In this document: in pieces, positions 35,440-47,607 of the stretch
Layout of the letters: every line of letters begins with the position of its first letter
Numbering within the stretch: position 1 is the stretch's first letter
Origin: Burkholderia sp. SRS-W-2-2016
Lineage (GTDB): Bacteria; Pseudomonadota; Gammaproteobacteria; Burkholderiales; Burkholderiaceae
DNA length: 64,000 nt
NCBI RefSeq assembly: GCF_001931485.1
Contig: NZ_MSDV01000001.1
Coordinates: 1 to 64,000 of the forward strand
Reading direction: 5' to 3'
Program-made: the position numbers and the translations under genes
The notes under the pieces: model-generated
The model's input: only the letters and a program-made list of their open reading frames with translations
What the model was told of the DNA's origin: nothing
The model's database searches: none

Positions 35440-35600
35440 GGAAGTCCGGCAAAAACACGAGGGGGAGAGGAGGGCGGCACCGGGCGGGAACATCCGCGAC
35501 CGAAGCGCGACGCATTGTAACGCGCGCATCTCAAATGCAATGGCGCTCGAAACCGACGCGATCCAGCCGGCGCCGGCGCTCAGACCACTTTCGGACGAAA

Positions 35601-35627
35601 TAGGATTTATCCTAGACAAGCTAGGAT
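35601..35627. promoter_or_regulatory. Clustered inverted half-sites, candidate operator
   Basis: TAGGAT-TT-ATCCTA (35601-35614) runs straight into ATCCTAG-ACAAG-CTAGGAT (35609-35627), so three half-sites of the word TAGGAT alternate in orientation. There is no T-run, which argues against a terminator. It lies in the mnmE / HTH-gene intergenic region and may bind the adjacent phage-repressor-like regulator. Confidence 0.45.
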
Positions 35628-35655
35628 TACTACCATCATTTCCCCAGACGATTCA

Positions 35656-35682
35656 TGCTCAAAATGCACTCCACTTTGAGCA
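35656..35682. promoter_or_regulatory. Inverted repeat, candidate operator
   Basis: TGCTCAAA (35656-35663) and TTTGAGCA (35675-35682) form a perfect 8-bp dyad with 11-bp spacing, again in the AT-rich divergent region before the HTH gene. It could be a second regulator site. Confidence 0.35.
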
Positions 35683-35833
35683 AACGCAAGCCAGACAATA
35701 AAAAGATGAAAAAAACCGATTTCTGGCAATGCGTTGCCCGGCGCGCTCTGCAAGCTAAAACTATCTCAAATAAGCAAAATACGCGCTTGCCCGGTTGTCA
35801 ACTGGTTTGACGTTGAATTGCACAATCTGGCCC

Positions 35834-36241
35834 ATGCCAACCGTCAAAGAAAAAGCTGCGTTCGCCAAGAGGCTGAATGATCTGCTCGAGCCGCTGAAGA
35901 TTCGCGGCGGAACCGCACTTTCCGAGCAGTTCAATCTCCGTTACCACGGCGACCGTCCAGTGACACCGCAAACCGCGCACAAGTGGATCAAGGGCACGAC
36001 GATTCCGAAGCCCGACAAGCTGCGCACGCTCGCCGAGTGGTTGAACGTCAACGAGCACTGGCTTCATTACGGACCGTCGCCCGGCACCAACGCGCGGCCG
36101 ATGGCACGCGGCGAAAAGTATCCGCCGACTCCGGAAACGATCGAACTCGCATCTAAAATTGCGTCGCTGACGCCGAAAGACCGGACCCTGGTCGAGGAAA
36201 TGATCGTGCGCTTCTACGGCGAAGACGCCGACGAAGAGTAA
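35834..36241 (+). CDS. Small HTH transcriptional regulator (phage-repressor-like)
   Basis: 135 residues from the ATG at 35834. The helix-turn-helix region is visible at about residues 20-65 (LSEQFNLRYHGDRPVTPQTAHKWIKGTTIPKPDKLRTLAEWLNVNEHWLHYG), a Cro/CI-like form in which the sensor helix carries a short insertion. The C-terminal part (TIELASKIASLTPKDRTLVEEMIVRFYG) looks like a dimerisation helix. No Shine-Dalgarno site precedes the ATG, and GTTTGACGTTGAATTGCACAAT-like promoter bases lie close, so the message may be leaderless (inference). The target is unknown; palindromes 150-230 bp upstream may be its own operators. Confidence 0.75.
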   Translation: MPTVKEKAAFAKRLNDLLEPLKIRGGTALSEQFNLRYHGDRPVTPQTAHKWIKGTTIPKPDKLRTLAEWLNVNEHWLHYGPSPGTNARPMARGEKYPPTPETIELASKIASLTPKDRTLVEEMIVRFYGEDADEE

Positions 36242-36304
36242 GCAACTTGAAGATACCGCGCGGCTCACTCTAGCGCCGCCACGCTATTTCAGCCGCACCA
36301 AGTA

Positions 36305-36338
36305 AAAAAGCCGCCCGGTTCGCACCGGGCGGCTTTTT
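36305..36338. terminator. Bidirectional terminator between HTH gene and yidC
   Basis: A perfect 15-bp stem from AAAAAGCCGCCCGGT to ACCGGGCGGCTTTTT, 4-nt loop. Confidence 0.93.
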
Positions 36339-36393
36339 GTTTGCAGCGAGCGTCGCGGCGGCGATGGAACGAGCCGCCGCGAGGGACCGGGCC

Positions 36394-38052
36394 TTAGGCC
36401 GGCTTGACCTTCGACTTGCCCATCATCCGCGTGATGTAGTACTGCTGCGCGATCGACAGCACGTTGTTCACCACGTAGTACAGCACCAGACCGGCCGGGA
36501 AGAAGAAGAACATCACCGAGAACGCGATCGGCATGAACATCATCATCTTGGCTTGAACCGGGTCCGGCGGCGTCGGGTTCAGCTTGGTCTGCAGGAACAT
36601 CGACACGGCCATCAGCACCGGCAGGATGAAGTACGGGTCCTGCTGCGACAGATCCTGAATCCACCAGATCCACGGCGCACCGCGCATTTCCACCGACGAC
36701 AGCAGCACCCAGTACAGCGAGATGAACACCGGAATCTGGATCAGCACCGGCAGACAGCCGCCGAACGGATTGACCTTCTCGGTCTTGTACAGCTCCATCA
36801 GCGCCGCGTTCATCTTCTGCGGATCGCCCTTGAAGCGCTCGCGCAACGCCTGCATACGCGGCGTGATCACCTTCATGCGCGCCATCGACTTGTAGCTCGC
36901 GGCCGACAGCGGGAAGAACACCGCCTTGATCAGCAGCGTGAGCAGCACGATCGACCAGCCCCAGTTGCCGACATAGCTGTGGATCTTCGACAGCAGCCAG
37001 AACAGCGGCTTCGCGATGATCGTGACCATCCCGTAGTCCTTCACCAGATCGAGGCCCGGGGCGATGCCGGCGAGCATCTTCTCTTCTTCCGGACCGGCGA
37101 ACAGGCGCGCGCTGACGCTAACCGTCTGACCCGGCTGGATCGTCGGCAGCGCCTGCTTCAAACCCACTCGATACAGCGACGGATCGATCTTCTCGGCGTA
37201 GTAGTCACGCTTCACGCCGTCCTGCGGAATCCACGCCGACGCGAAGTAGTGCTGGACCATCGCGACCCAGCCGTCGTTGGCCGTCTTCGCGAAATCTTCC
37301 TTGTTCTTGTCGAGGTCGCTGAACGTCATCTTCTGGAAGTGATGCTCGTTCGTATAGACAGCCGGGCCGATGAACGTGTGCGAGAAACGCGGCGTTTCGA
37401 CCGGCTGGTCGTCGCGCACCAGTTCCATATAGACCTGCGGCGTCACCGCCGTGGTGCCGACGTTCTGGACCTTCGTCTCGACGCCGATCACATAGCTGCC
37501 GCGCGTGAACGTATACGTCTTGATGACTTTCAGGCCGCCCTTTTCCGGCGACTCGAAGCTCATCTGGAACGAGTTCTGACCATCCGCCAACTGGGTCGGC
37601 TGATTCGGCATCAGCGTGAAGACGTCGTTGTGATTCGGGAAATCGCCACCGAGCAGACCCGTGCGGGCGAGATAGGTGTGATTGTTGGTCCGGTCGAACA
37701 GCGTGATCACGAGATCCGGCTGCTTGCCGTCGCCTTCCTTCAGCAGCGACAGGCGCGACACCGTGCCGCCCCGGGTGTCGATTTCGCCGCTATAGACGTC
37801 GGTGCTGAACTTGACCAGTTGCGATTGCGTGGCGGCCGGCGCGTTGCCAGGCGCTGCTGCGTTGGTGGCCGGCAGATCGGCCGGCTGGGTTCCCGGCGTC
37901 GTGGTTCCCGGTGCGGCGCTGCCCGTGGTCTGGGTCGGCGTCGTGCTCGGGAAGAACATCGACGGGCGTCCGTGGTCGCGTTGCCAGTTGTCGAACAGCA
38001 TGACAGCTGACATGAAAAAGATGACCCATAGGACGGTGCGTTTGATATCCAT
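36394..38052 (-). CDS. yidC: Membrane protein insertase YidC
   Basis: 552 residues. It has an N-terminal signal-anchor helix ([21 protein letters not shown]), a large periplasmic P1 domain (about residues 60-340), then the conserved five-helix insertase core beginning near [25 protein letters not shown] and ending in [21 protein letters not shown]. It inserts and folds inner-membrane proteins with or without SecYEG. It lies 30 bp downstream of yidD in the rpmH-rnpA-yidD-yidC-mnmE order usual for proteobacteria, though here the HTH gene intervenes before mnmE. Confidence 0.97.
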   Translation of the reverse strand: MDIKRTVLWVIFFMSAVMLFDNWQRDHGRPSMFFPSTTPTQTTGSAAPGTTTPGTQPADLPATNAAAPGNAPAATQSQLVKFSTDVYSGEIDTRGGTVSRLSLLKEGDGKQPDLVITLFDRTNNHTYLARTGLLGGDFPNHNDVFTLMPNQPTQLADGQNSFQMSFESPEKGGLKVIKTYTFTRGSYVIGVETKVQNVGTTAVTPQVYMELVRDDQPVETPRFSHTFIGPAVYTNEHHFQKMTFSDLDKNKEDFAKTANDGWVAMVQHYFASAWIPQDGVKRDYYAEKIDPSLYRVGLKQALPTIQPGQTVSVSARLFAGPEEEKMLAGIAPGLDLVKDYGMVTIIAKPLFWLLSKIHSYVGNWGWSIVLLTLLIKAVFFPLSAASYKSMARMKVITPRMQALRERFKGDPQKMNAALMELYKTEKVNPFGGCLPVLIQIPVFISLYWVLLSSVEMRGAPWIWWIQDLSQQDPYFILPVLMAVSMFLQTKLNPTPPDPVQAKMMMFMPIAFSVMFFFFPAGLVLYYVVNNVLSIAQQYYITRMMGKSKVKPA

Positions 38053-38082
38053 GCGTTGTCTCAGTGTCGATGGAACGGCGCG

Positions 38083-38313
38083 TCAGCGCTTTTCAGAAGT
38101 GGGTGGCGGGACGAGATCGATGCCGCCCGCGGAAAACGGGTGACAGCGGCAAACACGCCTCACGGCGAGATAAGTCCCGCGCGCGGCGCCATGATACTGG
38201 ATTGCCTCGCGCGCGTAATCAGAACAGGAAGGGTAAAAACGGCACCGGTCGCCAAGCATGGGGCTGATGGCGAGCTTGTAAAAACGCAATAAAGCGAAGA
38301 GTACCGTTTGCAT
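38083..38313 (-). CDS. yidD: Membrane protein insertion efficiency factor YidD
   Basis: 76 residues from the ATG at 38313. The family signature [15 protein letters not shown] follows the amphipathic N-terminal helix [14 protein letters not shown]. It aids insertion by YidC. The in-frame upstream extension to 38391 is Arg/Pro-rich and not typical. Confidence 0.93.
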   Translation of the reverse strand: MQTVLFALLRFYKLAISPMLGDRCRFYPSCSDYAREAIQYHGAARGTYLAVRRVCRCHPFSAGGIDLVPPPTSEKR

Positions 38314-38427
38314 GGCAGGTGCGGCCGGAGGGCGCCGCGCAACAACGTGGAGTACCGGGCGACGTCCGCACCCCGGAAACTGCCGGCGCAACCTGAATTG
38401 CGTCGGAAGGGTGCGGCGATCCCTGCG

Positions 38428-38907
38428 TCATTCCGTCCTCGGCGCTTCCGCGGGGGGCGCCTGACGACGGGTAATTTCGCGCGCTGCCTTGTCGAGCAAC
38501 GCCTCGATTTCGCTGCGGCACAGCGCCTTCAACGGCGGCGACGACGCACTCGGCATAGCCTTTTTGTCGAACCGCGTATGCAGGCGCAGCAGCACATCCC
38601 AACCGTCGAACTCGGCGCGCCGCAGCCGGAACGACTCGCGCGCGATCCGGCGTACCAGATTCCGCGTGGCCGCGCGCGGCGCGTACTTCTTGCCGATCAC
38701 GAGGCCAAGTCGCGCCTCATTGCCGGTGGGCCGACCGTACACAACGAAGTGCGCGGTACGGCGCCAGGGCCGCAAACGAAAAACGGATGAAAATTCATCC
38801 GTTTTTAGCAGCCTTGCGGCTTTGGGGAAGGCGGCTTGCGCTGGCAACGGAACCGAGCCCGGTTGCTGCGCCCCGGCCGTTCCCGCTTCGCCGCGGGCTT
38901 CGGTCAC
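38428..38907 (-). CDS. rnpA: Ribonuclease P protein component
   Basis: The protein subunit of RNase P, which matures tRNA 5' ends. The core is clear: [17 protein letters not shown], the RNR-motif region [28 protein letters not shown], and a C-terminal helix. The start is uncertain. The GTG at 38907 (159 residues) lies 19 bp after the rpmH stop and is a reasonable choice, but homology begins only near residue 25. The Pro/Ala-rich C-terminus is normal for Burkholderiales. Confidence 0.9.
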   Translation of the reverse strand: MTEARGEAGTAGAQQPGSVPLPAQAAFPKAARLLKTDEFSSVFRLRPWRRTAHFVVYGRPTGNEARLGLVIGKKYAPRAATRNLVRRIARESFRLRRAEFDGWDVLLRLHTRFDKKAMPSASSPPLKALCRSEIEALLDKAAREITRRQAPPAEAPRTE

Positions 38908-38926
38908 AGCGCGCAATCCGCTCGCC

Positions 38927-39061
38927 TTAGATCGCGAGGCGCTTGCGGCCCTTCGCGCGACGTGCGTTGATGACCTTGCGGCCACCAGCGGTCTTCATAC
39001 GGACGCGGAAGCCGTGGGTGCGCTTGCGACGGGTAACGGAAGGTTGGTAAGTACGTTTCAT
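38927..39061 (-). CDS. rpmH: 50S ribosomal protein L34
   Basis: 44 residues, [20 protein letters not shown] at the start and KGRKRLAI at the end, the invariant L34 form. Too short for most gene listings but unmistakable. It has a good promoter at 39153-39182 and heads the rpmH-rnpA-yidD-yidC transcript. Confidence 0.97.
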
Positions 39062-39152
39062 GTTGCTCTCACTTGATCGAAAAAAACCGCGCGATCATCG
39101 CTGAAAGCGCAATGGCCGGTGGTTTACTGAAATTGGTTTTCGCGGAACCCGC

Positions 39153-39182
39153 TATTTAAGCTGGTTTTTCGTTGGCCGTCAA
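39153..39182 (-). promoter_or_regulatory. rpmH promoter
   Basis: On the minus strand, TTGACG (39177-39182) and TAAATA (39153-39158) are separated by 18 bp. The start of transcription should lie near 39145, about 85 bp before the rpmH ATG. Confidence 0.65.
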
Positions 39183-39237
39183 TAGTTTAGCCTGGATCGG
39201 GAAGCGCGCGTGCGTGTCCGGGCAGGTGATCGGTCCC

Positions 39238-39246
39238 TGTGGATAA
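39238..39246 (-). promoter_or_regulatory. DnaA box in the rpmH-dnaA intergenic region
   Basis: TGTGGATAA on the plus strand is a perfect DnaA box. It sits just before a likely dnaA promoter (-10 TAGAAT near 39271), fitting DnaA autoregulation. In the 383-bp rpmH-dnaA gap this is the only perfect box seen, so whether oriC lies here cannot be settled. Confidence 0.75.
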
Positions 39247-39444
39247 CTCACTGGCGACTCCGTTTTGGCGTTAGAATCTCGCCTTACTTCCCAAAAATGT
39301 TGCACGTCGCTCCGGCACGTTTGTCCCGCAAACCCTTGTGGCACAAGCGCCTGGGGCGTTTACGCCTGGCTGCTCAGGGCCTTGTTGCGCGCTCGCGACA
39401 GGGGCAGCGGCGAGCTCCGTGCACACCATAACGACAGCATCTTG

Positions 39445-41040
39445 ATGAACGAATTCTGGCAACACTGTTCCGCATTGCTAGAGCGTGAGCTTACGCCCCA
39501 GCAGTACGTGACGTGGATCAAACCATTGGCCCCGGTCGCCTTCGACGCCGATGCGAACACGTTGAGCATCGCCGCGCCGAACCGCTTCAAGCTCGACTGG
39601 GTCAAGAGCCAGTTCTCCGGCCGCATCGCGGATATGGCCCGCGATTTCTGGCAGGCCCCGATCGACGTGCAATTCGTGCTGGACCCGAAGGCCGGGATGC
39701 GCGGCGCCGCAGCCGCGCCGGCTCCGGCGCCTGTGCGCGCGACATCGGCGGCTCCCCAGGGTCACCACGCGGGTGGCGCAGCGGCCGTCGATGCAGCCGT
39801 CGGCGCGGTGCAGGCTGCGCACCTCGCGCGCTCCAATCCGATGGGCGCCGCGGCAGCCGCTGCCGCGCAACACGGGAACCCGCGCGCCGCGGCCGATGAC
39901 GCCGCCGACCTCGATCTGCCGAGCCTCGACGCCCACGAAGCCGCCGCCGCGCGTCGCACGTGGCGCCCGGGCCAAGGCGCGGGCGCGCCCGCGGCCGGCG
40001 AGAACGACTCGATGTACGAGCGCTCGAAGCTGAACCCGGTGCTGACCTTCGACAACTTCGTGACCGGTAAGGCGAACCAGCTGGCGCGCGCAGCGGCGAT
40101 CCAGGTCGCCGATAACCCGGGCATTTCGTACAACCCGCTGTTCCTGTATGGCGGCGTGGGTCTCGGTAAGACCCACCTGATCCACGCGATCGGCAACCAG
40201 CTGTTGATGGACAAGCCCGGCGCGCGGATCCGCTATATCCACGCGGAACAGTACGTGTCGGACGTGGTGAAGGCGTACCAGCGCAAGGCGTTCGATGACT
40301 TCAAGCGCTACTACCACTCGCTCGACCTGCTGCTGATCGACGATATTCAGTTCTTCTCCGGCAAGTCGCGTACGCAAGAGGAATTCTTCTACGCGTTCGA
40401 GGCGCTGGTCGCGAACAAGGCGCAGGTGATCATCACCAGCGATACGTATCCGAAGGAAATTTCGGGTATCGACGACCGCCTGATCTCGCGCTTCGACTCC
40501 GGCCTGACGGTGGCGATCGAGCCGCCCGAGCTGGAAATGCGCGTCGCGATTCTGATGCGCAAGGCGCAATCGGAATTCGTGAGCCTGAACGAGGACGTCG
40601 CGTTCTTCGTCGCGAAGCATCTGCGCTCGAACGTGCGTGAACTCGAAGGCGCGCTGCGCAAGATCCTCGCGTACTCGAAGTTCCACGGCCGCGAAATCAC
40701 GATCGAGCTGACGAAAGAAGCGCTGAAAGACCTGCTGACGGTGCAGAACCGGCAGATTTCGGTGGAAAACATCCAGAAGACCGTTGCCGATTTCTACAGC
40801 ATCAAGGTCGCGGATATGTATTCGAAGAAGCGTCCGGCGAACATCGCGCGGCCGCGCCAGATCGCGATGTATCTGGCCAAGGAACTGACGCAGAAGAGTC
40901 TGCCGGAAATCGGCGAGCTGTTCGGCGGGCGCGACCACACGACGGTGCTGCACGCGGTGCGCAAGATCGCCGACGAGCGCAGCAAGGACGCGCAGCTGAA
41001 CCACGAGCTGCACGTTCTGGAGCAGACGCTGAAGGGCTAA
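39445..41040 (+). CDS. dnaA: Chromosomal replication initiator protein DnaA
   Basis: 531 residues from the ATG at 39445. Domain I ([28 protein letters not shown]) binds helicase loaders. Domain II is a long Ala-rich linker (about residues 80-190). The AAA+ domain III has Walker [17 protein letters not shown] and Walker [14 protein letters not shown]. Domain IV binds DnaA boxes through [14 protein letters not shown]. It initiates replication and regulates its own promoter. It is divergent from rpmH and followed by dnaN. Confidence 0.98.
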   Translation: MNEFWQHCSALLERELTPQQYVTWIKPLAPVAFDADANTLSIAAPNRFKLDWVKSQFSGRIADMARDFWQAPIDVQFVLDPKAGMRGAAAAPAPAPVRATSAAPQGHHAGGAAAVDAAVGAVQAAHLARSNPMGAAAAAAAQHGNPRAAADDAADLDLPSLDAHEAAAARRTWRPGQGAGAPAAGENDSMYERSKLNPVLTFDNFVTGKANQLARAAAIQVADNPGISYNPLFLYGGVGLGKTHLIHAIGNQLLMDKPGARIRYIHAEQYVSDVVKAYQRKAFDDFKRYYHSLDLLLIDDIQFFSGKSRTQEEFFYAFEALVANKAQVIITSDTYPKEISGIDDRLISRFDSGLTVAIEPPELEMRVAILMRKAQSEFVSLNEDVAFFVAKHLRSNVRELEGALRKILAYSKFHGREITIELTKEALKDLLTVQNRQISVENIQKTVADFYSIKVADMYSKKRPANIARPRQIAMYLAKELTQKSLPEIGELFGGRDHTTVLHAVRKIADERSKDAQLNHELHVLEQTLKG

Positions 41041-41486
41041 GCGGGGAAGCCGTGGAGTTGGCGGAAGTTGGCCGGAAAAGGCTGGCGAAGCGGTAGGGCG
41101 CAGGAGAAGTCAGCAGGAACGGGCGGCTCGAAATGCGTCTGAACCAAATAGGAGTCCTGGCGAAAAAGGCGAAACCGAAGCGGTGGCAGATCGAAAACCG
41201 CGCTTCAGATTGGCCGCCGCTCGCGCCGCGCTTCGCAGCACCGGTAACCCGCCTCCAACCACCCCGATTCCGCACCGCAAAATCGACCTGTTTATTCCCG
41301 AACTCGCCCCCAATTTAGTGAGGCGGTCCCGTTTTCAGGCACAATACAGGTTTAACCGCCCGGCGGCCGCGGGCGGATTTCACGCCGTGACGGGCGCTAG
41401 CGTGGCGCCGGCGGGGAGCCGTGGCTGCACGCTGGAAATGCTTGTCACATCAGGCGTGCAGGCCGTTATATCAACGAAGGAACCCT
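41041..41486 (+). other. dnaA-dnaN intergenic region
   Basis: 446 bp without a gene. No perfect DnaA box was found. It probably holds the dnaN promoter in its last 180 bp and ends with GAAGGAACCCT before the dnaN ATG. It is longer than in enterobacteria, where the two genes nearly touch. Confidence 0.5.
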
Positions 41487-45175
<3,689 letters not shown>

Positions 45176-45212
45176 GGGTGGGTGTAGATAGACGCATACC
45201 CTGAGAAAAACG

Positions 45213-45245
45213 GACCCATAAGTTGAGAAATTTATGGGTCTTTTT
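45213..45245 (+). terminator. gyrB terminator
   Basis: Stem GACCCATAA / TTATGGGTC, 10-nt loop, five T residues, 38 bp past the gyrB stop. It marks the end of the core block and the left edge of the accessory island. Confidence 0.85.
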
Positions 45246-45541
45246 CATTGATAGCCAAGAGTTACGAACAATCCATCGAGTTGTCCTACGCCCACCACAG
45301 GCCGAAGCGCTGGGCATTCAGAGCGGACCTATCATCGTTCCAGCGCCTGCCGCTCCGCCGCAGAAGCCCGCACCGGAGGTGCCCAGTGCTAACGCGCGCT
45401 TCGTAGAGCAGATGCGTGCGAGGCGCAATGCCAGCCGCGGGAAGAATCTCGGCAATCGTTGACGGTGGCGAGCGCAGCCGCGTGGCACGACTTCAGTCCA
45501 CGCCGCCAGACGAAGCCTGAACTCTCACTTATGAATGCCTC
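45246..45541 (+). other. Intergenic / possible gene fragment after gyrB
   Basis: A plus-strand frame (to 45462) encodes a Pro/Ala-rich then basic tail (PPQKPAPEVPSANARFVEQM.., RARRNASRGKNLGNR). It has no ribosome site, and its only upstream start lies inside the gyrB terminator. It may be the 3' remnant of a gene displaced when the island entered. No other signal was seen. Confidence 0.3.
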
Positions 45542-46348
45542 ATGCTCGAAGAACTCTACAATCGAATCTCACCCGCGTGCTGCTCTGTCACGGTCTTCCT
45601 TGACGACGAGAAAATCAGCGAGGGCTCAGGCTTTGCGTTTCTTCCGAACGGTCAGGTGATTACGGCCGCGCACGTCGTCACCGGGCGGTTCCCGATTCGG
45701 CACAGCGATTACATCGACCCGGCGCTAAAAATATTCTGCAAGTTCCAGGGTTTGCCGGTCGCAGAGTATGCGGTCCAGCTTTGCTCCATGAACATAGAAG
45801 TCCCGGGATTTTCGCAGCCGGTCCAGCTGGACATCGCGATGCTGAATCCGAAGGAGCCGTTTCCGACGGAGGTTCCTCGGATACCGGTCGTGCTTGGGGA
45901 TACGCCGCGACTTGGCCAGCGCGTATTCCTGGCAGGCTATTCTGAAGAGTTGCGCCTCCCGTTCGACATCGACCGACTACTCTTGCCAGAGACAAAGGGC
46001 GCCGCCGAATTCAAGGCAGCCATGGACAAGGGCTACATGGCCGACATGACGGGCCCGCTCATCAAGCAAGGGCATATCGGCAACCTCAGGCGGATAGTGA
46101 CGACAGTCTCTGGTCTCGGAACCCTCGAATGCGATGTCATGTATATCGACAACGCAATGCATCCCGGCGCCAGCGGCGGCCCAGTGTTCAATGAGGGGGG
46201 CGAGGCCATCGGGATACTTTCTCAGCGCGCCATGACCGCCGTTGAATACGGAACCGATGGCCGAACACGCGTGCCATCTGGTTGCACCATCGCTATCGGC
46301 CTCAACCCGCTTGAGTTTCTCGGCAGGACGCCCCAAGCCCCTAACTGA
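45542..46348 (+). CDS. Trypsin-like serine protease
   Basis: 268 residues with a complete chymotrypsin-fold triad: His in GQVITAAHVVTG (about residue 47), Asp in PVQLDIAMLNP (about residue 100) and Ser in MHPGASGGPVFNEGGEAIGI (about residue 210). It has no signal peptide or membrane helix, so it should act in the cytosol, like trypsin-domain proteins found in prokaryotic conflict systems. It has no PDZ domain, unlike DegP/HtrA. No clear Shine-Dalgarno site precedes the ATG. The next gene on the same strand is 104 bp away and may be its partner. Confidence 0.8.
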   Translation: MLEELYNRISPACCSVTVFLDDEKISEGSGFAFLPNGQVITAAHVVTGRFPIRHSDYIDPALKIFCKFQGLPVAEYAVQLCSMNIEVPGFSQPVQLDIAMLNPKEPFPTEVPRIPVVLGDTPRLGQRVFLAGYSEELRLPFDIDRLLLPETKGAAEFKAAMDKGYMADMTGPLIKQGHIGNLRRIVTTVSGLGTLECDVMYIDNAMHPGASGGPVFNEGGEAIGILSQRAMTAVEYGTDGRTRVPSGCTIAIGLNPLEFLGRTPQAPN

Positions 46349-46452
46349 TTGCAGCCGGCTCGCATAGTCTGCTGACCTTAGTTGATTGACGTCTCGTTTG
46401 GGCTAGACTGGCGATTCGCCTGCACCGGAGGCAACCAGCGGGAGCGTACTTA

Positions 46453-47568
46453 ATGGCCATCGACTTGTTTGCTGACTTGGGTCGGCCAGAAAGCGAACTG
46501 CATCCGCAATACAAAGCGTTGAGAGACCTCCCCGGTTATTCGCCGGCCCGACAGCTCATACGAGAATTGCAACGCGAGTTCGTCGACCCGGACGGAAACT
46601 TCGTGGAGCAATTTCAGACTTTTGCGCTCGATGCCCGGACCTTTGAGTTCTTTCTTTCGGTGATGCTGGCAGATGCTGGCCACGAGTTGGACCGGAGCGT
46701 CGACCGGCCAGATTTTCTCGTCATAAAAGATGAGGTCACCGCAGTCGTCGAGGCGGTCACCGCGAACCCGCGAGGGAACGGCAGCATCCAACCTTACGAC
46801 GCTGTTCCCGACGCCAGGTCACTGCAGGAAGCCGCCGAGCAACTTGAGCACACCATCCCAATCAGGCTCGGAAGCCCACTGTTCACCAAGCTCAACAAGA
46901 AGTATTGGGAGCTACCGCATGTCGCCGGTAAGCCATTGATACTTGCGATACAGGACTTCCACACGGCCGGAGCACTGATGACATCGGATGTTCCGCTGGT
47001 GCGATACCTCTACGGGCTTGGGCAGACTTGGTGGCATGACGAAGATGGCAACCTTGTCATTCAAAGCCATAGCCTCGGCGAGCACAGAGAAGGCGCCAAA
47101 CGCATTCCGTCTGGATTTTTCCAGCAGGAGGATGCGGAGCATATCTCTGCGGTGCTGTTCTCCAACGCGGGCACGTTGGCAAAGTTCAACCGCATGGGAC
47201 ACCAAGGTCAGTACAGGACTAGAGGGGTTCGGATGCTTCGTTGGGGCTCCTGCTATCGTCATGACCCGAACGCAACGCTTCCGCGTCCATTCGTGTACGA
47301 AGTCGGCGATAGCGAATGGCCAGTTGAAACTTGGCGGCAGGGAACTGTTCTCGTCCACAACCCAAATGCGCTGCATCCGCTACCTGAGCGATGGCTAGGC
47401 GCCGCGCTTGAACACACGGTAGTGGATGGCGAACTGAGGACGATGGTTTCGGAGCAGTTCTTGCCCTACAGTTCCATCACGCAAATCATGACGAATGCGT
47501 CGCGTGGCGATGTCAGGAGAACAGCTCAAGGTCTCTACGACGCACTCACCAGCGTGCTGCCACCGTGA
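46453..47568 (+). CDS. Hypothetical protein with a PD-(D/E)xK-like segment
   Basis: 371 residues, soluble, not recognised as a characterised family. At about residues 85-105, RPDFLVIKDEVTAVVEAV reads like the core of a PD-(D/E)xK nuclease fold (PD, strand, then E-x-V in place of E-x-K). The rest is alpha/beta with an Arg/Trp-rich C-terminal half (RMLRWGSCYRHDP, WPVETWRQGTVLVHNPNALHPLP). The ATG follows GGGAGC at about 10 bp. It trails the trypsin-like protease on the same strand and converges with the next gene. A degraded nuclease or a target-binding protein is possible. Confidence 0.6.
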   Translation: MAIDLFADLGRPESELHPQYKALRDLPGYSPARQLIRELQREFVDPDGNFVEQFQTFALDARTFEFFLSVMLADAGHELDRSVDRPDFLVIKDEVTAVVEAVTANPRGNGSIQPYDAVPDARSLQEAAEQLEHTIPIRLGSPLFTKLNKKYWELPHVAGKPLILAIQDFHTAGALMTSDVPLVRYLYGLGQTWWHDEDGNLVIQSHSLGEHREGAKRIPSGFFQQEDAEHISAVLFSNAGTLAKFNRMGHQGQYRTRGVRMLRWGSCYRHDPNATLPRPFVYEVGDSEWPVETWRQGTVLVHNPNALHPLPERWLGAALEHTVVDGELRTMVSEQFLPYSSITQIMTNASRGDVRRTAQGLYDALTSVLPP

Positions 47569-47607
47569 GGAGCCGCGCGGTATTCGGATGAGCGCCTCGA
47601 TGTCCGC

